From Pelagilacustribacter hypolimneticus (lineage in GTDB: Bacteria > Pseudomonadota > Alphaproteobacteria > Pelagibacterales > Pelagibacteraceae): a stretch of 6,444 nt of DNA. A program made the position numbers and the translations under genes. Under the pieces are notes generated by a model that did no database searches, was not told the origin of the DNA, and was given only the letters and a program-made list of their open reading frames with translations. This document shows positions 1 to 5,962 of the stretch, piece after piece (within the stretch, counting starts at the first letter, position 1; each line of letters begins with the position of its first letter). Where the stretch lies: positions 1 to 6,444 of the forward strand of contig CBDDXH010000056.1 in NCBI GenBank assembly GCA_965235125.1. Reading direction: 5' to 3'.

Positions 1-503
1 GAATTAATAATAATTTCTATTTGTTTCTCGGGTAATTGAATTTTATTTATTTGTAATTGTTGTGTGAGAAATTTTGTTATATCAAGTTTAGTTTCTTGAT
101 AACAAGGAATGCAAACTGCCAATTTATCGTATTCACCAAGTTGTCTTAGTTTAGAATTTTTTAGAAGTATTTCAGAATTAATAATAATTGTATTTTCGTC
201 AATATTATTTTTTATTTTATTAAGAGTTTCTATAATTTTATCAGAGCAGTTCTTTATTACTAAAATGTTTTTATTTTCATCAAATAAAGAACCATTAAGA
301 TAATAATTAATAGTATTTTCTGGATTCTTGATTACATCCTCCTCAAAAATATTTTTTTGAATCTTTTGCTCATCGTTAAATTTAATAATAATTAGTTCAT
401 TTAGATCTCTAATTAGATCTTGATTTTCTCCATACAAAAGAATTATTTTTCCCTTAAAGAAATCTTTTTTTTTGAGATTTAATTCTTGTGACTTAAGTAA
501 CAT
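1..503 (-). CDS. holA: DNA polymerase III delta subunit (HolA), N-terminal part, cut by the window edge
   Basis: Delta is the clamp-loader subunit that opens the beta sliding clamp so that it can be placed on DNA. Only the first 167 codons are present; the C-terminus lies beyond base 1. I translated this frame from the ATG at 503-501. Residues 19-31 (KIILLYGEN then QDLI) match the family's opening strand and 'LYGE/D' turn. Residues 71-83 (GSLFDENKNILVI) match the conserved 'sLF...rvv.v' strand, and residues 127-135 (KLAVCIPCY) match the 'A..CY' strand of alphaproteobacterial HolA. There is no Walker A motif, as expected for delta. The start lies 5 bp after the lptE stop with only a weak GAG before it, so translation is probably coupled to lptE. 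LptE-HolA adjacency is a known alphaproteobacterial pairing and supports the call. The protein is very rich in Ile, Asn and Lys, following the AT bias. Confidence 0.88.
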   Translation of the reverse strand, partial: MLLKSQELNLKKKDFFKGKIILLYGENQDLIRDLNELIIIKFNDEQKIQKNIFEEDVIKNPENTINYYLNGSLFDENKNILVIKNCSDKIIETLNKIKNNIDENTIIINSEILLKNSKLRQLGEYDKLAVCIPCYQETKLDITKFLTQQLQINKIQLPEKQIEIIIN

Positions 504-508
504 CTCAA

Positions 509-970
509 TTATTTTAATGAGACTTTAGATTTAAATAAAATATTTTGAATTATACCATCTAATAGTAATTTTTTTTCATTATTTTTAACCAAAATATTAT
601 TTGGCAGATTATCAGTTACAGCAACTCTTTTATCTTTAGATATAGAATCTTGATAGACAACTAGTCCATTTTTATCTTGGAATTGATAGCTTACAGTTAA
701 TTTAATTATTTCTTCTGTAGCTATGCCCCTTGAGTCAACAAGAGAGGATTCCGCCGCATCATAAATTTGAGCTTTAAAGGTATATGCATTTAAATTTTTT
801 TCATCTTTTTTAAAATTTAATTTTCTTTCTAAATCAAAGGCTAAATTTTTATCGCCAATAATTTCTGATTTTGAAACTATAATCTCTTTAGGATTGCCTA
901 CATAAATTGGTGAAAATCCACAATGATTTAGAAAAATTGTTATAAAAATAGTAAAAAAAAATTTATTCAT
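509..970 (-). CDS. lptE: LPS-assembly lipoprotein LptE
   Basis: LptE is an outer-membrane lipoprotein that plugs and helps fold LptD, the translocon that inserts lipopolysaccharide into the outer leaflet. The 153-residue protein starts with a short hydrophobic signal peptide (residues 3-14) and a lipobox LNHC with the lipidated Cys at 17. The LptE hallmark GFSPIY follows directly at residues 18-23. The rest fits the family: a beta-rich core (residues 62-110, including RGIATEEIIKLTVSYQF around 81-97) and a C-terminal helix (residues 126-146). Length is usual for the short alphaproteobacterial forms. The ATG overlaps the end of leuS by 8 bp (ATGAATAA), which suggests translational coupling, and holA follows after 5 bp. 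His at the lipobox -1 position is unusual, since Gly, Ala or Ser is normal. The identification rests on the Cys-GFxPxY motif, the size and the position between leuS and holA. Confidence 0.87.
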   Translation of the reverse strand: MNKFFFTIFITIFLNHCGFSPIYVGNPKEIIVSKSEIIGDKNLAFDLERKLNFKKDEKNLNAYTFKAQIYDAAESSLVDSRGIATEEIIKLTVSYQFQDKNGLVVYQDSISKDKRVAVTDNLPNNILVKNNEKKLLLDGIIQNILFKSKVSLK

Positions 971-3497
971 CGTTTGTCACAATATTTAGTAATTTGTTTT
1001 TTATAAAGATTTTTTTCGCTATGATTTTTTTATCTAATATAACTTGAATATTCTTAATTGCTAATGATTTGCTAAGAATATTCTCTTCACTTTCATTGTT
1101 AGTAGCGTTGATAATTGCTCTTTTTTTCCCATTAATTTGTACGACGATATCAAAATTTTCTTTATGTAATAAAGATTCATCTATTTTGGGCCATTCTTGT
1201 GAGGCTATGTCTTGTTTTCCTGTAATTTTTTCCCAGCATTCGTTTGCTATATAAGGAATAAATGCCGATATAATAATAAGGTATTTTTTGTATACCTCTG
1301 TAATTTCTTCTTTATCCGCAGTTTGTTTTTCAATTTCCTCATTAATATAGTTTAGAAATACATAAAGTTTAGCGACTGCAACATTAATATGAAATCTTTC
1401 TATGCAATCAGTAATTTCTTTTATTAAAAGATTAGTACTTTTTGTTAATTTATTATTTATCTCTTTTTCATTTTTATTTTCATAAATTTTAATTTTTTCA
1501 TAAGTGCTCCAGATTTTTTGAATATATTTAAATGCACCCTGAATACCGTTGTCACTCCACTGAATATCTCTATCAGGGGGACTGTCTGATAAAATAAACC
1601 ATCTTACAGCATCTGATCCATAGAACTTAATAATATCATCAGGATCGATAATATTTTTCTTTGATTTTGACATAGCTTGACTATCACCTTTAAAAACTTC
1701 TTCATTATTTTTTAATAAGAATGAATTATTTCTTTCAATAACGTCTTTTGGAAAAATCCATTTTCCCGCTTTAGTTTTAAAAGTTGGATGGCAAACCATT
1801 CCTTGTGTAAATAGATTTTCAAATGGTTCTGAAAATTTGAATTTAAATTCCTCTTGTAATGCTAGAGTAAAAAATCTTGAATATAGAAGATGAAGAATGG
1901 CATGTTCAACGCCGCCAATATATTGATCCACTGGCATCCAATAATTTACTTCTTCAATATTAAAAGGTTTGCCTTCTTCTTGGGGAGAACAAAATCGCAA
2001 AAAATACCAAGAAGAATCTACAAATGTATCAAGAGTATCTGTTTCGCGGATTGCTTTCATTCCTGTCTCAGGACATTTTGTATATTTCCAAGTAGGATGG
2101 TTTTCTAATGGATTTCCAGGTTTACTAAAATCAATATCTTTAGGAAGAGTTACAGGAAGATCTTTCTCTGGAACTAATATAATCTTTCCATCTTCCCTAT
2201 ACATAATGGGGATAGGACAACCCCAATATCTTTGTCTTGATATTCCCCAATCCTTAAGACGATAAATAATTTTTAAATTTCCAATTTTTTTTTCTTTTAA
2301 TTTTTGAATAATAATTTTTTTCGACTCTTCTGTTGATAATCCATTAAGAAAATCTGAATTAAAATTATAACCTTCATCAGTATAGGCTTGGTCTTTAATA
2401 TCAGTTATTTTAGATTTTTCAGAACTTACTACAGGAATTATTTCTAATTTATATTTCGTTGCAAACTCTAAGTCTCTTTGATCATGAGCGGGGCAACCAA
2501 AAATTGCTCCTGATCCGTAATCCATAAGAATAAAGTTAGCCACGTAGATTGGCATTTTTTTGTTTAAAAATGGATGAAATACAAAAAAAGGGGTTTTAAA
2601 TCCTAATTTTTCGTTTGTAGATAATGATGATTCAGTTCCTAAATTTTTTAGCGCCAGATCTTTGAAATCTTTAAATTCTTTGTCATCTTTAAAATTCTCT
2701 GTAAACGGATGATCGGGGGCAATTGCTACAAATGAGGCTCCAAATATTGTATCTGGTCTTGTTGTAAAAATTTTTATTTTTAAATCTTTACAGTCTGTAA
2801 CAAAATCAATTTCGCATCCTTCAGATCTTCCAATCCAGTTTTTTTGCATTAACTTAACTTTTTCTGGCCACCCTTTTAATTTCTCCAAAGAAGATAGTAA
2901 TTGATCAGAGTAGTTTGTAATATTTAAGAACCATTGGCTTAATTTTTTTTTCTCAATTACCGCACCAGATCTCCACCCTTTTCCATCAATAACTTGTTCA
3001 TTTGCAAGAACGGTGTTGTCGATTGGATCCCAGTTAACATAACTTTCTTTTTTAAAAGCCATTTTTTTTTTAAAAAATAAAGAAAATAAAATTTGCTGAT
3101 GTTTATAATAATTTTCATTACAAGTTGTAATTTCTTTATCCCAATCAATAGAAAGACCTAGACGTTTTAATTGAGATTTCATGGACGAGATATTTTTTAG
3201 CGTCCAATCTTCAGGATGTAGATTATTTTGTATAGCAGCATTTTCTGCAGGTAAACCAAAGGCATCCCAACCCATTGGATGCAGTACATTATAACCGTTT
3301 AATCTTTTAAAGTTAGCTATGACATCGCCAAGAGTATAATTTCTTACATGACCCATGTGAATGTTTCCTGAAGGATAAGGAAACATCTCTAAACAATAAA
3401 ATTTTTTTTTTCTATCTTTTTTAGTTAAGTAAATTTTATTTTTTTCAAAAAATGATTGCCATTTTTTTTCAGTTAATTGGAAATTATATTTTTCCAT
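963..3497 (-). CDS. leuS: Leucyl-tRNA synthetase (LeuRS), complete
   Basis: Cytoplasmic class Ia aminoacyl-tRNA synthetase that joins leucine to tRNA-Leu using ATP. At 844 residues it is close to the usual bacterial length of about 860. The Rossmann catalytic core carries the HIGH motif as HMGH (residues 47-50), followed by the LeuRS block HPMGWDAFGLPAENAA (73-88). The CP1 editing domain, roughly 222-415, removes mischarged amino acids; it keeps the Thr-rich TTRPDT (245-250) and GCPAHDQRD (334-342), so editing looks intact. The core resumes with DWGISRQRYWGCPIP (416-430) and DTFVDSSWYFLRF (490-502). KMSKS appears as AMSKS (609-613), with the catalytic second Lys kept. The anticodon-binding helical domain spans about 645-780 and the small C-terminal tRNA-binding domain about 785-844. 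The gene starts 16 bp after the DUF3576 lipoprotein stop with no clear Shine-Dalgarno, and overlaps lptE by 8 bp. Confidence 0.98.
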   Translation of the reverse strand: MEKYNFQLTEKKWQSFFEKNKIYLTKKDRKKKFYCLEMFPYPSGNIHMGHVRNYTLGDVIANFKRLNGYNVLHPMGWDAFGLPAENAAIQNNLHPEDWTLKNISSMKSQLKRLGLSIDWDKEITTCNENYYKHQQILFSLFFKKKMAFKKESYVNWDPIDNTVLANEQVIDGKGWRSGAVIEKKKLSQWFLNITNYSDQLLSSLEKLKGWPEKVKLMQKNWIGRSEGCEIDFVTDCKDLKIKIFTTRPDTIFGASFVAIAPDHPFTENFKDDKEFKDFKDLALKNLGTESSLSTNEKLGFKTPFFVFHPFLNKKMPIYVANFILMDYGSGAIFGCPAHDQRDLEFATKYKLEIIPVVSSEKSKITDIKDQAYTDEGYNFNSDFLNGLSTEESKKIIIQKLKEKKIGNLKIIYRLKDWGISRQRYWGCPIPIMYREDGKIILVPEKDLPVTLPKDIDFSKPGNPLENHPTWKYTKCPETGMKAIRETDTLDTFVDSSWYFLRFCSPQEEGKPFNIEEVNYWMPVDQYIGGVEHAILHLLYSRFFTLALQEEFKFKFSEPFENLFTQGMVCHPTFKTKAGKWIFPKDVIERNNSFLLKNNEEVFKGDSQAMSKSKKNIIDPDDIIKFYGSDAVRWFILSDSPPDRDIQWSDNGIQGAFKYIQKIWSTYEKIKIYENKNEKEINNKLTKSTNLLIKEITDCIERFHINVAVAKLYVFLNYINEEIEKQTADKEEITEVYKKYLIIISAFIPYIANECWEKITGKQDIASQEWPKIDESLLHKENFDIVVQINGKKRAIINATNNESEENILSKSLAIKNIQVILDKKIIAKKIFIKNKLLNIVTNDE

Positions 3498-3513
3498 AAA
3501 ATGGAACTAGAAT

Positions 3514-4032
3514 TTATTTTTTTTTACTTTCTTCAATTTTAATCTGTCTAGCATTATTGACAATTAAATCTTTAATCTCTCTATTGAAATTTTCATTACC
3601 AACTACATTTATACATTCATTATTAGTTTCGCATATTTTTTTATAAGAAGTAATCTGAATAGAATCCGATCTTAATTCTGTTGAAAGAAATCTTACTTGA
3701 ATTTTTATTTGTTCTTTGTTTGATTTTCCTTCTGAATACCAATCAGTTATTATTATTCCTCCAGAATAATCAACATTTGCAAGCGGGATAAAGTCTAGTG
3801 TTTTAAGAGAAGCTCTCCACAATACATTTGATGTTCCAAATTCAAAATTTGTATTCTTATCTTTGGAGTCTTTAAATAAAGTAATTGGATTTTTATCCGC
3901 AAACTCTCGAGCTCTTACATTGGGATCCTCAAGCCTTTCTTGATTGCTTGTAATTCCATCTTTTTTTTCATTACTTTTACAAGAATTTAAAATTATGATT
4001 AAAAGGGATAATAAGAATAAATTTTTCAACAT
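3514..4032 (-). CDS. DUF3576 family lipoprotein, unknown function
   Basis: Predicted envelope lipoprotein of the DUF3576 family, whose biochemical role is not established. I choose the internal ATG at 4032-4030 (172 residues). From there the protein begins MLKNLFLLSLLIIILNSC, a textbook lipoprotein signal with lipobox LNSC (Cys 18), and GGAAG sits 7 nt upstream. An in-frame ATG at 4092 would add 20 residues ahead of the signal peptide and has no Shine-Dalgarno. The family core is clear: LWRASLKTLDFIPLANVDYSGG (residues 71-92) and IIITDWYS (93-100), then a beta-rich IKIQVRFLSTELRSDSIQI stretch (109-127). Two further cysteines at 134 and 140 could form a disulfide in the periplasm. The gene is the first of the cluster with leuS, lptE and holA, and this order is recurrent in alphaproteobacteria, which suggests an envelope housekeeping role (inference). 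It has its own upstream promoter region, shared divergently with the porin. Confidence 0.85.
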   Translation of the reverse strand: MLKNLFLLSLLIIILNSCKSNEKKDGITSNQERLEDPNVRAREFADKNPITLFKDSKDKNTNFEFGTSNVLWRASLKTLDFIPLANVDYSGGIIITDWYSEGKSNKEQIKIQVRFLSTELRSDSIQITSYKKICETNNECINVVGNENFNREIKDLIVNNARQIKIEESKKK

Positions 4033-4039
4033 CGATTTA

Positions 4040-4044
4040 CTTCC
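4040..4044 (-). promoter_or_regulatory. Shine-Dalgarno GGAAG that decides the DUF3576 lipoprotein start
   Basis: On the minus strand GGAAG lies 7 nt before the ATG at 4032-4030. The alternative upstream ATG (4092-4090) is preceded only by an AT-rich stretch without any purine-rich site. Together with the lipoprotein signal peptide that begins exactly at 4032, this favours the shorter protein. Confidence 0.6.
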
Positions 4045-4122
4045 ATTAATAATTAAGGTTAAAAATTCAGCAATTTTATTAAAAAACTTCATTTATTTGA
4101 CGATAATACTATTAAAAATCAT

Positions 4123-4128
4123 ATTATA
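4123..4128 (-). promoter_or_regulatory. Candidate -10 element (TATAAT) for the DUF3576-leuS-lptE-holA cluster
   Basis: The minus strand reads TATAAT here, a perfect sigma70-type -10 hexamer, within TATATATAATATG. Transcription would start near 4116 and leave a leader of roughly 85 nt before the chosen start codon. With a 17-bp spacer the -35 position (4151-4146) reads ACAACA, only 3 of 6 matches to TTGACA, and it falls inside the left arm of the inverted repeat at 4144-4165. In such AT-rich DNA a TATAAT can arise by chance, so the call rests mainly on its position upstream of the first gene of the cluster. Confidence 0.45.
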
Positions 4129-4143
4129 TATAGACATTTTCGT

Positions 4144-4165
4144 TATGTTGTATTTCTGCAACATA
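4144..4165. repeat. Inverted repeat between divergent promoters, possible operator
   Basis: TATGTTG (4144-4150) and CAACATA (4159-4165) are perfect 7-bp inverted arms around an 8-nt spacer. The repeat sits between the two outward-facing TATAAT hexamers. It overlaps the first two bases of the plus-strand -10 and covers the expected minus-strand -35. That geometry would let one dimeric DNA-binding protein control both the porin and the lipoprotein-leuS cluster. Binding is inferred. Short inverted arms are common in AT-rich sequence, so chance remains possible. Confidence 0.4.
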
Positions 4166-4169
4166 TAAT
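4164..4169 (+). promoter_or_regulatory. Candidate -10 element (TATAAT) for the porin gene
   Basis: A perfect TATAAT on the plus strand, placing the transcription start near 4176 and giving an AT-rich leader of about 85 nt. No good -35 is present: the best near-spaced hexamer, TCGTTA at 4140-4145 (18-bp spacer), has 3 of 6 matches. The promoter could depend on an activator, or simply tolerate a weak -35. A second candidate, TATAAC at 4238-4243, would give a leader of only about 10 nt and also has a poor -35, so I rank it lower. Confidence 0.45.
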
Positions 4170-4250
4170 TACTACTTTTAAGTAATTTAGAATAAAATAA
4201 TGAATTTTTAAGTTTAATCAATATATTTGCCAGCAATTATAACAAAAAAA

Positions 4251-4256
4251 AGAGGA
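4251..4256 (+). promoter_or_regulatory. Strong Shine-Dalgarno (AGAGGA) for the porin
   Basis: AGAGGA lies 4 nt before the porin ATG at 4261, at the end of an A-rich unstructured stretch. It is the clearest ribosome binding site in the window. The other genes have weak or no visible sites, so it both fixes the porin start and suggests high translation. Confidence 0.8.
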
Positions 4257-4260
4257 AACA

Positions 4261-5343
4261 ATGAAAAAAGTTGTAAAAACAATTGGAGTGCTTTCAGTAG
4301 CATCTCTAATGTCGACTTCTGCATTCTCTCAAATCTCTGTTAGCGGTTACGCTGAAATGGGATTTATGACAGGAAGTACACAAGGAACACGTTCAACAGC
4401 AAATAGCAAAAACCTTGGTGGTGAGTCAGTTATTACTGTTGCTGGTAAAGGTAGTTTAAATAATGGTTGGACATATTCAGCTTATCAAAATATTGATTCT
4501 GATGATATAAACAACGGAAGAGAATTAGCCAATGCTAGTCCAATGACTACAAGAGCTATCGTAATATCTCCAAATACTAGTTTAAATCTATTTTACACTT
4601 ACGACGGTGTATATGGTGGAGAAATAGCTAGAACAGCAGTACCAACATTAACTGACAGAGTAGTTGATTTAACTGGTGCTACTACACTTGCGGAGTTTAT
4701 TGATGTTACATCAGGAACTCATGCAATTGGTTTTGATGTTTTAAATGTAGGACCTGCTGGAAGATTGAGTGTTGCGTACGCTCCTAACTTGGATGCTATG
4801 CAAAACCAAAGTTCAGACAGACTATATAGTGCAACAGGACAAGCTGGTCAGCTTAATACAGCATCTGGTTACAGTATTGGTTACTCTGTAACTCCTGGCC
4901 CAATTAAAATTGCTGCTGGATATACTAAAATTGATCAAAAACACACAGTAACAGCTGTTGATCCAAAATCTAAAACTTTAGGTGTGACTTACACTGAAAG
5001 TAATTTTGCAATCGGTGCTCAACGTACGATGAACCAGGACGGTAGAAAAATTCGCGAAACCGTACTTTTCGACGATACAGTTGACACATTCTCTGCTAAC
5101 TTTGCAGCTACTAAAGAAATTACTTTAGGCGCAACTTACAGCAAAATGGAAAGAGATGTTATAGGTACCGCAAAAGGACCTGACACTAAAGTTGTAACGG
5201 TAGGTGCTACTTATAATTTAGGACCTATAGTTGCTTCGATTCAATACGAAGATGCTAAAGATAAAAACGCAGCTGCTAATGAAGTATCTATTGCTGGTTT
5301 AGATCATAAACTTACTAAAATTAAAGTTAAAGCTAACTTCTAA
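4261..5343 (+). CDS. Outer-membrane porin (Gram-negative general porin type)
   Basis: A 360-residue beta-barrel protein likely to form a diffusion channel for small hydrophilic solutes. The N-terminus is a Sec signal peptide (KK at 2-3, hydrophobic 8-18, probable cleavage after AFS at 21-23). The mature protein opens with ISVSGYAEMGF (25-35), the typical first strand of alphaproteobacterial porins. Alternating strands follow, joined by Gly/Asn/Asp turns, for example GKGSLNNGWTYSAYQ (62-76), and a probable constriction-loop segment lies near LFYTYDGVYGGEIA (110-123). It ends KIKVKANF with a terminal Phe, the signal read by the BAM insertion machinery. I see no cysteine. Its G+C is clearly higher (25 of 60 in one line counted) than in neighbouring genes, in keeping with high expression. 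It is monocistronic: own promoter region, strong Shine-Dalgarno and a terminator just after the stop. Substrate cannot be told from sequence. Confidence 0.85.
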   Translation: MKKVVKTIGVLSVASLMSTSAFSQISVSGYAEMGFMTGSTQGTRSTANSKNLGGESVITVAGKGSLNNGWTYSAYQNIDSDDINNGRELANASPMTTRAIVISPNTSLNLFYTYDGVYGGEIARTAVPTLTDRVVDLTGATTLAEFIDVTSGTHAIGFDVLNVGPAGRLSVAYAPNLDAMQNQSSDRLYSATGQAGQLNTASGYSIGYSVTPGPIKIAAGYTKIDQKHTVTAVDPKSKTLGVTYTESNFAIGAQRTMNQDGRKIRETVLFDDTVDTFSANFAATKEITLGATYSKMERDVIGTAKGPDTKVVTVGATYNLGPIVASIQYEDAKDKNAAANEVSIAGLDHKLTKIKVKANF

Positions 5344-5364
5344 TTTAGTTTAGTTCTAATATTT

Positions 5365-5402
5365 AAAAACGGCAGAATTTTAAAATTCTGCCGTTTTTTT
5401 TT
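5365..5402. terminator. Perfect-palindrome intrinsic terminator, probably bidirectional
   Basis: Bases 5365-5398 are a perfect 34-bp palindrome with GC-rich segments ACGGCAG and CTGCCGT. On the plus strand it ends in a run of nine T (5394-5402), a strong rho-independent terminator 21 bp after the porin stop. On the minus strand the A run (5365-5369) gives five U, so it can also end transcripts of the ThiE-like gene, whose stop is at 5430. Because the palindrome is perfect, the actual hairpin loop will be a few bases of the central TTTTAAAA. Confidence 0.92.
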
Positions 5403-5429
5403 GCCTGTTATAATTAAATTTATAAATTA

Positions 5430-5954
5430 CTAAATTTTATTAAAATAGCTTATTCCTGCAAAACCTTTGATACCATAATTCTTTAGCTTGCATGGGTGAT
5501 GGATACCACCAAGAGGAATTAAGGTTGTAGCTCTAAAATGCTGACTAATTAATAGAAATCTAATTATTCCGATCGGATTTATTAATTTATTTGTTTTTGT
5601 TTTGAAGATAGGACTTATAAAAATTATACTGCATTTTGATTTAATTTTTTCTCTTATTTCTTTGAATGAATGGGCAGATCCAATAATTAAATTTTTTTTA
5701 AAATGATTGGATGTTAATATTTTTTTATTATAAGCAGACAAATAAATTCCAGAAAGACCTTTAGTATGACAAATATTGTTTTTATTTGCAACAAAGACTT
5801 TATTATAAATATTGATTTTTATTATTTTTTTTAAAGTATCATTATTGTAGTCTTTTTGTTCAGATCTAAAAATTACGTTTATATTTGAGTTTTTCTTTAA
5901 ATTTGCTTTAATTTTAGAATTTAATTCGGAAATTATGTAGTATGAATTAAGCAT
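5430..5954 (-). CDS. ThiE/TenI-like protein, degenerate thiamine-phosphate synthase family
   Basis: A 174-residue protein, shorter than the usual 200-215 of ThiE. The family TIM-barrel pattern can be followed: first strand YYIIS (5-9), NVIFR (26-30, the 'v.lR.K' strand), KVFVAN (52-57), GLSGIYLSA (66-74, matching 'g.dGvHLg'), IGSAHSFKEI (91-100), IIFISPIFKTKT (110-121, matching 'yv..spvf.T.t'), LIPLGGI (145-151) and GIKGFAGISYF (161-171). The phosphate-binding GG and GFAGI segments are kept. Residues expected in active ThiE are not: Glu replaces the Lys after FRS, and the Asp of 'lIND' and the acidic residues after 'GvHLg' are absent. So it is more likely a TenI-like or divergent relative than a standard thiE (inference). 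The start is the only Met in the protein and has no Shine-Dalgarno. It is head to head with yggS, 8 bp apart. Confidence 0.7.
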   Translation of the reverse strand: MLNSYYIISELNSKIKANLKKNSNINVIFRSEQKDYNNDTLKKIIKINIYNKVFVANKNNICHTKGLSGIYLSAYNKKILTSNHFKKNLIIGSAHSFKEIREKIKSKCSIIFISPIFKTKTNKLINPIGIIRFLLISQHFRATTLIPLGGIHHPCKLKNYGIKGFAGISYFNKI

Positions 5955-5962
5955 ATATTATT

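Noticed and set aside
1..189. Direct repeat GAATTAATAATAATT at 1-15 and 175-189
   Set aside because: Within holA coding sequence; it encodes Ile/Asn runs and is low-complexity AT-rich coincidence, not a transposon or CRISPR repeat.
109..303. Plus-strand ORF of 64 codons
   Set aside because: Lies entirely antisense to holA, whose frame carries recognisable family motifs; no Shine-Dalgarno and no recognisable domain.
1890..2265. Two overlapping plus-strand ORFs antisense to leuS
   Set aside because: They are shadows of the LeuRS reading frame, which is conserved throughout this stretch.
2957..3148. Minus-strand ORF in another frame inside leuS
   Set aside because: Same-strand shadow frame, low-complexity Lys-rich product; the LeuRS frame is uninterrupted here.
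3944..4168. Plus-strand ORF of 74 codons ending in the intergenic region
   Set aside because: Mostly antisense to the DUF3576 signal-peptide region; the hydrophobic product is a by-product of AT-rich sequence, and no ribosome binding site is seen.
4227..4243. TTGCCA with TATAAC as a close porin promoter
   Set aside because: The spacer between these hexamers is only 5 bp, so they cannot act as a -35/-10 pair; TATAAC alone remains a weak alternative -10.
4170..4250. Possible riboswitch or small RNA in the porin leader
   Set aside because: The leader is AT-rich with no stable stem of mixed composition and no recognisable riboswitch core.
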